This document shows positions 16,568 through 22,593 of a stretch of DNA of 31,569 bases, piece by piece; the first letter of the stretch is position 1; the number at the start of each line of letters is the position of its first letter. Source of the DNA: CAZWVA01 sp964636885 (lineage in GTDB: Bacteria; Desulfobacterota_D; UBA1144; Nemesobacterales; CSP1-2). A program made the position numbers and the translations under genes. Under the pieces are notes generated by a model. It had not been told where the DNA came from. It ran no database searches and saw only the letters and a list, made by a program, of their open reading frames with translations. The DNA lies in contig CAZWVA010000031.1 of the NCBI GenBank assembly GCA_964636885.1, forward strand, positions 1 to 31,569. Direction: 5' to 3'.

Positions 16568-16945
16568 TTAAATTATGAATCTCGGAGGGTTAAAGATGGA
16601 TTTTATTAGATTGCTTTCTGGTATAGAGTAACCGGAGGATATTGTTAAAACCGGGATATCCGTTTTGATTAAAGGCTTTGAACTTTCAGATCTAGTAAAA
16701 CTATGAACACAAGAACTATTTATGTGACAATGGCTGACTGGTAAGGGCAGTTTTGTAGAAGAATTTTGCTTGGAATTATCAGCTTGAGAAAAAAGACAAT
16801 GTTTATAGGAAAGGCAATCTTTATGATAATAGTTAGATAAGTATGGGTTTTCACAAACTGTCGAGGATAGGAAAAAGGCTAGAAACATGGTTAGAGATAA
16901 AAGCAACTTTCTCTGGATACTATTCTTCGTTGTCAGCTCTGTCAT
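16568..16945 (-). CDS. Small Cys/His-containing envelope protein, CzcI-like
   Basis: This 125-residue protein has a signal peptide (KLLLSLTMFLAFFLSS, about residues 13-28) and scattered Cys and His residues (CLSYKHC, HCHINSSCVHSF). Its C-terminal ending SIFNPPRF resembles the PPR-type tail of small proteins found upstream of czc and copper genes. It stands immediately before czcC, as czcI does in Cupriavidus. Similarity is by pattern, length and position rather than by long identity. The ribosome binding site is weak, and an internal start at a later Met is possible. A role in periplasmic metal binding or modulation of the operon is inference. Confidence 0.55.
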   Translation of the reverse strand: MTELTTKNSIQRKLLLSLTMFLAFFLSSTVCENPYLSNYYHKDCLSYKHCLFSQADNSKQNSSTKLPLPVSHCHINSSCVHSFTRSESSKPLIKTDIPVLTISSGYSIPESNLIKSIFNPPRFII

Positions 16946-17087
16946 TCCAATTTAATTGTTGGACACTTAAATTTCAAAATAAATTAACCGTTGTTTCATT
17001 AAACGTCAAGATAGGTAAAATTTAAATGGTAAAAGCATATTGTAATTCGCTCAAAAAAGTATTTTATAACTCTATAATTTGGAGATC

Positions 17088-18479
17088 TTAGCTGATTTCC
17101 TTTTCGGAACTTTCTTTTGTAATCCCATACTTCTGCATGTTGTATATTAGCGAGTTCCGTGAAATATTGAGTAATTTTGCTGCTTGCGTCTGATTCCAGT
17201 TCTTCTTTTTTAAGGCTTGAAGAATTAGTTCCTTTTCCACCTTTTCTAGATCAATTCCCTCTTCGGGAATGGGAAATGTAAAATTCTCTGCCTGAGGATT
17301 CTGCTCTATGAGTATTTCTTCTGGTAAGTCCTGCACGGTAATAGTGTCTCCATGACAGAGAAGCACTAATCTATGAATCAGATTTTCGAGTTGTCTAATA
17401 TTTCCTGGCCAATGGTAGCGATTAAAGACTTTGAATATATCTTTATCGAATTTTAGTCCAGCCTTGCCAAACTGGTTTGTAAACTTATTGAGAAAATGAT
17501 TGGCTAGGAGTGGAATATCTTCTTTCCTTTCTCTTAGAGGAGGTAAAGTTATTGGGATGATGCTAAGGCGGTAGTAAAGATCTTCTCTGAATAATTTCTC
17601 ATCTACAAGTTGTTTGAGGTTTCTGTTTGAAGCGGCTATAACTCTGACATCAACTTTTAAAGGCTTTACATCTCCAATTTTATCAATCTCCATATCTTGA
17701 AGCACTCTTAGCATCTTGACTTGTAGGTGCGGATGTAACTCGCTAACTTCGTCGAGAAAGATAGTGCCTCCATCTGCCGCCTCAAATTTGCCTATTTTAT
17801 CTGCTTGCGCTCCCGTAAAAGCTCCGCGTTTATAACCAAATAGTTCCGATTCCAGTAGGTTTTCAGGAATTGCCCCACAATTCACGACCACAAAAGGTTT
17901 TTCACATCGCGGACTGTTAAAGTGAATAGCCTTCGCCAAAAGTTCTTTTCCTGTTCCGCTCTCACCTTGAATTAAAATAGTGGAATTGGTTTTAGCAACG
18001 TGACCAGCAATGTCGTAGACTTCTCTTATTGTTTTTGAGCTTCCAATCATATTATCAAACTTGAATGACTCCGATAAAAATTCCCGAAGGTACTTATTTT
18101 CTGCCACAATTTCCTTTATCCTAAGGCATTTTTCTACCTTGATCTTCAACTCATTTTTATCAAAGGGTTTAGTAATGTAGTCAGATGCTCCAAGACGCAT
18201 AGCTTCTACCGCTGATGGAATTGACCCATAGGCAGTTATTAAAATTACCATTGAATCGGAAGAGATGGCTTTTATTCTTTTAAGAAGTTCCATACCATCC
18301 ATTTCAGGCATCCGTATGTCAGTGATAATCAGATCAACTTCATTTTCCTGAAAAATGTCCAGTCCGGTAATGCCGCTATCCGCTGTAAATACCTTGTAAC
18401 CTTCCTCCGCCAATTGGTATTCGAGTACCCTTCGTAAACTCTTATCGTCGTCTATGAGTAAAATACTTTTACCTTTCAT
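17088..18479 (-). CDS. Sigma54-dependent response regulator (NtrC/ZraR-like)
   Basis: This 463-residue protein has three domains. REC spans 1-120, with acidic residues at 10-12, phospho-acceptor Asp54 and Lys104. The AAA+ domain spans about 143-370, with Walker A GESGTGKE at 172-179, the sigma54-contact loop GAFTGA at 219-224 and Walker B ending at Asp243-Glu244. A Fis-type helix-turn-helix lies at about 430-460 (QTQAAKLLNISRNSL). It would bind enhancers as an oligomer and drive open-complex formation by sigma54 polymerase. The intact GAFTGA loop agrees with the three sigma54-type promoters near it. It overlaps the kinase gene by 4 bp. ZraR, which controls zraP in enterobacteria, is the closest functional analogue I can name. 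Confidence 0.96.
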   Translation of the reverse strand: MKGKSILLIDDDKSLRRVLEYQLAEEGYKVFTADSGITGLDIFQENEVDLIITDIRMPEMDGMELLKRIKAISSDSMVILITAYGSIPSAVEAMRLGASDYITKPFDKNELKIKVEKCLRIKEIVAENKYLREFLSESFKFDNMIGSSKTIREVYDIAGHVAKTNSTILIQGESGTGKELLAKAIHFNSPRCEKPFVVVNCGAIPENLLESELFGYKRGAFTGAQADKIGKFEAADGGTIFLDEVSELHPHLQVKMLRVLQDMEIDKIGDVKPLKVDVRVIAASNRNLKQLVDEKLFREDLYYRLSIIPITLPPLRERKEDIPLLANHFLNKFTNQFGKAGLKFDKDIFKVFNRYHWPGNIRQLENLIHRLVLLCHGDTITVQDLPEEILIEQNPQAENFTFPIPEEGIDLEKVEKELILQALKKKNWNQTQAAKLLNISRNSLIYNMQKYGITKESSEKEIS

Positions 18480-19549
18480 TGATGCCTTCGGGGAATTTTT
18501 ACAGTAAATGTTAAACCACGATCAGGGTTCAGGCTAACAGTGATGTCTCCACCATGTTTTTTAATTAACTGATAAGAAATGGACAGTCCCAAGCCTGTAC
18601 CGTTATCCTTTGTCGTAAAAAATGGATCGAAGATCCTGGAAAGCTTATCGCTCTCAATCCCGATACCTTCATCCTTCACTGAAATCTCTACGCTACCGTT
18701 GCTCTCATCGGTTTTAAGGAACAGTTTCCCTCCATGGGGCATTGACTGGATCCCGTTGATTACGATGTTTAGAAGAACCTGTTTTATTTGCTCTGAGTCC
18801 ACTAAGACATTCGGAAGTTCTCGATTAAGTTCAGAGATAACTTTAACCTTTTGCTGTTCCGCTCTCTTGAAAGTCAGCAGAACTACCGAATCAACGATTT
18901 CGTTTAGATTAGCATCTCTAAACTCCGGCTCCGGTGGTCTTGCGAAGCTAACAAATTCGGATACAAGCCTATTTAGCCTTCCCAGTTCTTCTTTTATAAT
19001 ATTAACAAATTCATACTTCGGATTTTCGTTGTTTATCTCGTTTTCCAATATATCTACTGCTCCCTTAATGGAACTAAGTGGGTTTCTAATCTCATGAGCA
19101 AGCCCTGCTGAAAGTTCTCCTAAGGCGGCTAATCTGTCGGCCTGCTTGAGCTGCTCGAACGTTGTCTGTAATTTTTGGTAGGCGCGACTAAGGTCTTCCG
19201 CAGTCTTCTCAGATTTTTCTCTTTGCTTTTTTTCCATAAGAGATAAAAACCCCGTTACGATTCCGACAATATTGTAAATAACCATCTCGGAATAGAGATT
19301 AAATTCATGCACTGGATGTCTACCATAGTAGAAATAGTAGAAAATGTAACAACCAGTTATACCCAATGATGCAAGAATTCCACCTTTTATTTCGTACCAA
19401 AAACCAGCAAGTATTATCGGGAAATAGTAGAGATGTTGGTATAAACCGTGCAGTTCAACTTCCTGTTCGCTAGTGCTGAAATGTAGAAGAGTAATAACTG
19501 TACCTAAGGATATAATAAGAGCGATCTTGAAAATAGTGCTTCGAACCAT
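18476..19549 (-). CDS. Membrane-bound sensor histidine kinase, partner of the sigma54 activator
   Basis: This 357-residue kinase has an N-terminal hydrophobic block at about residues 1-105 with three or four membrane spans. A coiled linker at about 105-138 leads to a HisKA dimerisation domain with phospho-acceptor His152 (LAHEIRNPLSS). The HATPase domain has an N box near NIVINGIQSM, G1 DEGIGI, FFTTKDNGTGLGL and a C-terminal end near residue 355. Unlike ZraS it has no long periplasmic loop: the segments between spans are about 20 residues, one containing His34, His39 and acidic residues. Sensing is therefore probably within the membrane or by short loops. It is co-transcribed with the regulator and follows the DUF302 gene by 56 bp. 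Confidence 0.94.
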   Translation of the reverse strand: MVRSTIFKIALIISLGTVITLLHFSTSEQEVELHGLYQHLYYFPIILAGFWYEIKGGILASLGITGCYIFYYFYYGRHPVHEFNLYSEMVIYNIVGIVTGFLSLMEKKQREKSEKTAEDLSRAYQKLQTTFEQLKQADRLAALGELSAGLAHEIRNPLSSIKGAVDILENEINNENPKYEFVNIIKEELGRLNRLVSEFVSFARPPEPEFRDANLNEIVDSVVLLTFKRAEQQKVKVISELNRELPNVLVDSEQIKQVLLNIVINGIQSMPHGGKLFLKTDESNGSVEISVKDEGIGIESDKLSRIFDPFFTTKDNGTGLGLSISYQLIKKHGGDITVSLNPDRGLTFTVKIPRRHQ

Positions 19550-19605
19550 TCTGTTATTATTATAAACTTTTAACTGAAGATTCTAAACTCTTATGTGTTT
19601 CGAAG

Positions 19606-20013
19606 CTATGTGTGTTTCTCAAGGCTTCCAATAGCCTTTTTTAACTTTTCGGATGCTTCAGCGGCGACTAGCTTAAAAACCATATTTTCGGTAAAACCAG
19701 CCGTTCCCTCTGGGTTAATCAGTGATACATTTGTGTTTCCGTCATAATCCTCAAAGATAACTATACGAAAAGGAACAAATAAACCCGCCTTAAGGTCTGT
19801 TAGTAAGGATTGGTAAGCCATGAAGGGGTTCGAAATTTCAAGGATGTGATATTTTTTTACCTTTATCCCTAGTCGGTCTTCAATAAGGTTGGAGAAGTTA
19901 ATTTCGGATATGACTTCAAACCCAGATTCCCGTAAAACCTTTTTGACACTTTTTACGGCTATATTAAATGAGCTATTCAACTTGGTTGAAAACAAATGAT
20001 TTCTTTCTATCAT
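19606..20013 (-). CDS. DUF302-family protein, first gene of the sensor operon
   Basis: This protein of about 135 residues has the DUF302 pattern: FSTKLNSSFNIAVKSVKKVL, GFEVISEINF, LGIKVKKYHILEISNPFMAYQ, then GLFVPFRIVIFED. DUF302 proteins are small single-domain proteins often found in metal or redox loci, with no firm biochemical role. The frame is open to an ATG at 20044-20046. That codon lies inside a consensus sigma54 element on the same strand, whose predicted transcript starts near 20019. Met at 20011-20013 or a TTG at 19993-19995 is therefore the likelier start. It leads the operon with the kinase and regulator. Its linkage suggests a cytosolic accessory to metal sensing, which is inference. 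Confidence 0.8.
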   Translation of the reverse strand: MIERNHLFSTKLNSSFNIAVKSVKKVLRESGFEVISEINFSNLIEDRLGIKVKKYHILEISNPFMAYQSLLTDLKAGLFVPFRIVIFEDYDGNTNVSLINPEGTAGFTENMVFKLVAAEASEKLKKAIGSLEKHT

Positions 20014-20029
20014 AGCTTTTAAAAGTTTG

Positions 20030-20045
20030 TGCAATAACTGTGCCA
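20030..20045 (-). promoter_or_regulatory. Sigma54 -24/-12 promoter for the DUF302-kinase-regulator operon
   Basis: The minus strand reads TGGCACAGTTATTGCA, which matches the consensus TGGCAC-N5-TTGCA exactly with GG-N10-GC spacing. The predicted start of transcription is near 20019. The paired-dyad enhancer begins 70 bp upstream. It implies that the regulator controls its own operon. Confidence 0.75.
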
Positions 20046-20114
20046 TTAACTTAGAACTGAGAAAAGTACTTTAAGTTGTTTATTATTAGAGTAGCTGTAG
20101 CTTTGTTAAAGACT

Positions 20115-20157
20115 GTCCAACTGTTTAAAATTCAACACTAGCTGTTGAAAAACCAAC
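20115..20157. promoter_or_regulatory. Paired-dyad enhancer (UAS) copy 1, between divergent sigma54 promoters
   Basis: GTCCAA at 20115 is followed by dyad GTTTAAAATTCAAC at 20123-20136 and dyad GTTGAAAAACCAAC at 20144-20157. The dyads are 21 bp apart, two helical turns. The same three-part element with identical spacing recurs at 22078-22120. It lies 70 bp from the leftward and 181 bp from the rightward sigma54 element, within the usual enhancer range. Binding by the regulator at 17088-18479 is inference. The rest of the 20047-20472 spacer is A/T-rich with no gene. Confidence 0.7.
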
Positions 20158-20337
20158 GAGTATTAGAAATACTCTCTAAGAAATAATCTGATATTTATTT
20201 AAGATTAAATTTCAAATTATAGTTATATTTATGATGACTAGCACTAATTGGAAGTAACGAAACAAAATTTTTTCTACTTTAAGAAACCGACTGTGTGCCT
20301 CTAAATATACTTAAGAAATTTGAATGATCTCCGCTAA

Positions 20338-20353
20338 TGGCATGAGGGTTGCA
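20338..20353 (+). promoter_or_regulatory. Sigma54 -24/-12 promoter for the His-rich envelope gene cluster
   Basis: The plus strand reads TGGCATGAGGGTTGCA, with GG and GC separated by exactly 10 bp. The predicted start of transcription is near 20364, about 110 bp before the lipoprotein ATG. The 20115-20157 enhancer is upstream. Confidence 0.72.
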
Positions 20354-20472
20354 TAATTTATATTATAGGGGCATTCATAGAGTCTTACACATATGGGTGA
20401 TTCGTTAACATAGAAATCAAATAAAATTTAAGTTAAAGGACACAAAACCTTTAACTTGGGGAATGGGGAGGA

Positions 20473-20649
20473 ATGAAAAAGAAGATCTCAATTCTAATAC
20501 TTTTGGCCTTCATTATTCTTTATGGATGCGCTAGACCTTTAACCCCCAAGAGAGAGAATATTCCAGCGCCACCCTCTCCACAGGCTATATGGGTATATGG
20601 ACATTATGATTCCCAAGGTCGTTGGATTCCTGGCCGTTGGATTGAGTAG
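20473..20649 (+). CDS. Small lipoprotein with a WIPGRWIE C-terminal motif
   Basis: This 58-residue protein has a lipoprotein signal whose lipobox ends ILYGC (Cys19), then a Pro-rich linker and the ending GHYDSQGRWIPGRWIE. The same ending (GKWIPGHWIE) recurs in the broken gene just downstream, so this is a small local family. The motif resembles the aromatic/Pro/Gly repeats (WVPGHY type) of some envelope proteins. The start has GGGGAGG just before it. It is the first gene after the rightward sigma54 promoter, so its induction with metal stress is predicted. Function is unknown. Confidence 0.72.
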   Translation: MKKKISILILLAFIILYGCARPLTPKRENIPAPPSPQAIWVYGHYDSQGRWIPGRWIE

Positions 20650-20697
20650 AAACCATGTAGAATTTTTGTAGTTTATGTAGAGAAGAGGTGAGCGAAC

Positions 20698-20952
20698 ATG
20701 TTAAGAAGATTAAACCTGATAATCATAATGTTCACATTAATGCTTTTGATACCTTTACCTTTGTACGCCCGTGGAGGACATTGGGGCAAGGTGGGTTTGG
20801 TCACCATGGATCCGGCGGTCATGGTGGATTTGGCCATGGAGGATTTCATAACGGCCATTTTGGTCATGGACATTTCGGACACTTTGATCACGGGCATCAT
20901 CATGGACACTGATTTACAAGGAAAATGGATTCCTGGACATTGGATTGAGTAG
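20698..20952 (+). pseudogene. Gly/His-rich envelope protein gene with two compensating frame breaks
   Basis: The frame from ATG 20698 (GAGGTG site 7 bp before) encodes a signal peptide (RRLNLIIIMFTLMLLIPLPLYARGGHWG) and ends GKWIPGHWIE. Between about 20788 and 20910, however, the Gly/His-rich sequence (GGFGHHGSGGHGGFGHGGFH, later HFDHGHHHGH) is in a different frame. The neighbour at 21009 has the same signal peptide followed in frame by a Gly/His tract, so the tract belongs to the gene. A one-base loss near the GGGGCAAGG at about 20785-20794 and a two-base loss at about 20910 (TAT in the relative, T here) explain it. The net loss is three, so the outer frame stays open. It could be a decaying gene or sequencing errors. 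Confidence 0.75.
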
Positions 20953-21008
20953 TAATTATTTTTATAGATTTTGTTAGTTACTTAAAGAATATGGGGAGGT
21001 GAAGGGGT

Positions 21009-21821
21009 GTGGTAAGGAAACTAAACCCGACAATCATAATATTCATATTTATGCTTCTGATGCCTTGGCCTTTATATGCCCGAAGTGGACATGGTGGAGG
21101 TCACGGTGGATTCGGTGGACATAGATTTGGTGGTCACGGCCATTTTGACCATTTTGATCACGGTCATCATCACCATGGACACTTTTCCTCTAGCTTTTTC
21201 CTCGGAGTCGGCTTTGGAGCTGTATTCCCATTCGCAATATATCCATACTACTCTTATCCTTATTATATCTATCCTTATGATTATTATCCATCTGCTGCTC
21301 AGTCTTACGGCGACCTTGAAATTTATGTAACACCAGGAGATGTAGAAATATATGTGGACGGCAGGTTTATCGGTCTAGCTAGGGACTTCAAGGGACCTGC
21401 AAGGGTTTCAGTTCCTTCAGGAAGCCATATTGTAGAGTTTAGGTACGGCGGGTCAAGTTCCTCAAATACTGTTTACGTTGCTCCGGGCTCTGTGTCGGTC
21501 GTAAGCGGGGAGTTTAAGTCTGTTCCTGGATCTTCGAGGGAGTTTTTTACTCCTCCGTCTTATAGATATTTCCCGACGGTTTATCATCAGGAGTCCGCTG
21601 GGCTTTTAATGTTAAAAGCTGCACCCGATAGTGCCCTTGTATACATTGATGGAAAATACTTGGGGACGGCAAAACAGATTGAAAACGGTGTAATTGGTTT
21701 ACCAGCAGGGTCTCATAATATTAAGATCGCCACAGTAGGGTATAACTCATACGAGGGAAAAGTTAATATACCAGAAAACGACAAAACTGAGCTTAGGGTG
21801 TATCTAGTAGAAAGAGATTAA
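21009..21821 (+). CDS. His-rich exported protein with two PEGA domains
   Basis: This 270-residue protein has a signal peptide to about residue 25 (PLYARS). A Gly/His tract at about 27-58 (HFDHFDHGHHHHGHF) is followed by a short hydrophobic stretch at about 62-77 and a Tyr/Pro tract at about 79-94. Two PEGA-type beta domains lie at about 102-168 (VEIYVDGRFIG) and 199-268 (ALVYIDGKYLG). PEGA domains occur in cell-envelope proteins, and the His tract should bind transition metals. An envelope-anchored metal buffer is the most natural reading, but this is inference. The start is GTG at 21009 behind GGGGAGGTGAAGG. It is the third gene after the sigma54 promoter. Confidence 0.85.
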   Translation: MVRKLNPTIIIFIFMLLMPWPLYARSGHGGGHGGFGGHRFGGHGHFDHFDHGHHHHGHFSSSFFLGVGFGAVFPFAIYPYYSYPYYIYPYDYYPSAAQSYGDLEIYVTPGDVEIYVDGRFIGLARDFKGPARVSVPSGSHIVEFRYGGSSSSNTVYVAPGSVSVVSGEFKSVPGSSREFFTPPSYRYFPTVYHQESAGLLMLKAAPDSALVYIDGKYLGTAKQIENGVIGLPAGSHNIKIATVGYNSYEGKVNIPENDKTELRVYLVERD

Positions 21822-21896
21822 GGGTAGGCTCATAAGCTAGTTTGCCTTTTAGCATTTAGTGGATCCGAGGAAAATTCTTAGGTGGGTGGAATAAGA

Positions 21897-21936
21897 CTCC
21901 CGAAGCTTAAGAGTGCATTTTTACACGCTTCGGGAG
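21897..21936. repeat. Inverted repeat with 10-bp stem after the PEGA gene
   Basis: CTCCCGAAGC and GCTTCGGGAG form a perfect 10-bp stem around a 20-nt loop, 75 bp beyond the PEGA stop. No T tract follows, so it is not a standard intrinsic terminator. It may stabilise the 3' end of the mRNA. Between it and 22078 I see no gene. Confidence 0.6.
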
Positions 21937-22077
21937 AAAGTAACTTACTCACCGAGCTTATATAGTGCACTACTATCTGTTTAATCTATTCAAACGGTAG
22001 AAGATGTAAAAGTTAACCAAAAAAGGAAGGCCGCCTGAATGATTTTTACACACCTATTGAAAAAAATCTCTTCAAAC

Positions 22078-22120
22078 GTCCAATTGTTGGAAATTCAACA
22101 CTAAACGTTGAAAAATCAAC
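22078..22120. promoter_or_regulatory. Paired-dyad enhancer (UAS) copy 2, upstream of the second RND operon
   Basis: GTCCAA at 22078 is followed by dyad GTTGGAAATTCAAC at 22086-22099 and dyad GTTGAAAAATCAAC at 22107-22120. The 8-bp and 21-bp offsets equal those in copy 1 at 20115-20157, and the short linkers are also similar (ACTA). It lies 100 bp before the sigma54 element at 22220. Confidence 0.72.
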
Positions 22121-22219
22121 ATGCTAAATAGCTCGATCTATGTTTCTAATGAGTATCAAATCATAAAAAACTCTTTTTATTACGATGAATTATAACTCTC
22201 TAGAAAATTAAGGTTCCTC

Positions 22220-22235
22220 TGGCATATAAGTTGCC
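22220..22235 (+). promoter_or_regulatory. Sigma54 -24/-12 promoter for the second RND operon
   Basis: The plus strand reads TGGCATATAAGTTGCC with GG-N10-GC spacing. The predicted start of transcription is near 22246, ahead of the small genes and the TolC/adaptor/RND genes. Confidence 0.72.
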
Positions 22236-22288
22236 GTTCTATAAATGACTTTAAAAACGATTTTATAAAATCAAAGAGGTGGTTACAA

Positions 22289-22357
22289 ATGCTATATAAA
22301 GGAATCAATGGGTTATTCTCGGTACAGTGCTCGAACGTAAGCCAGGGATTTATATAA
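22289..22357 (+). CDS. Possible 22-residue leader peptide
   Basis: An ATG with a good upstream site (AAAGAGGTGG) opens a 22-codon frame (MLYKGINGLFSVQCSNVSQG...) that stops 11 bp before the next start. It would be the first frame on the predicted sigma54 transcript. No similarity is recognised, and it may be a leader or chance. Confidence 0.22.
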   Translation: MLYKGINGLFSVQCSNVSQGFI

Positions 22358-22368
22358 CTGAGAAACAT

Positions 22369-22563
22369 ATGAAAATAGGAAAACAGGACTTGGAGAAAAG
22401 GTTAATTGGGATTAGATGGAAGATTAACTTCTATGAAGCAAAGAGACAAAAACTAAGCGGAATGCCTGGACTGGAGGAACAGTGGGAAGACGCCAACAAA
22501 AGGCTTCAAGAGCTCTGGGCTGAGTTCAGGGAGATTTATTGTCGCCTTGGAAACAAGCATTAA
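22369..22563 (+). CDS. Small charged helical protein of unknown function
   Basis: This 64-residue protein begins MKIGKQDLEKRL and is almost entirely helical and charged, with a likely coiled coil at about residues 5-55 and no signal peptide or membrane span. The frame can be extended to a GTG at 22327, but the added codons look non-coding. It lies 31 bp before the TolC gene of the second RND set and behind the sigma54 promoter. I do not recognise the family. It may be a cytosolic accessory or regulator of the pump. Confidence 0.5.
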   Translation: MKIGKQDLEKRLIGIRWKINFYEAKRQKLSGMPGLEEQWEDANKRLQELWAEFREIYCRLGNKH

Positions 22564-22593
22564 AAACGCACAATCTGGAGGAGCAAAACTTGA

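Noticed and set aside
16928..16950. Possible sigma54 element for the leftward czc operon (TTGGAATGACAGAGCT on minus)
   Set aside because: GG and GC are separated by 9 rather than 10 bp, the TT before GC is missing, and it overlaps the CzcI-like start codon.
16950..17010. Third copy of the dyad enhancer upstream of the czc operon
   Set aside because: It shares AATTGTTGGA with copy 2 and has GTTTCATTAAAC, but the two-dyad order and 21-bp spacing are not kept, so I do not call it.
20688..20912. 74-residue Gly/His-rich frame as a separate real gene
   Set aside because: Its N-terminal half is the out-of-frame signal peptide of the 20698 frame and it lacks an export signal; it is better explained by frame breaks.
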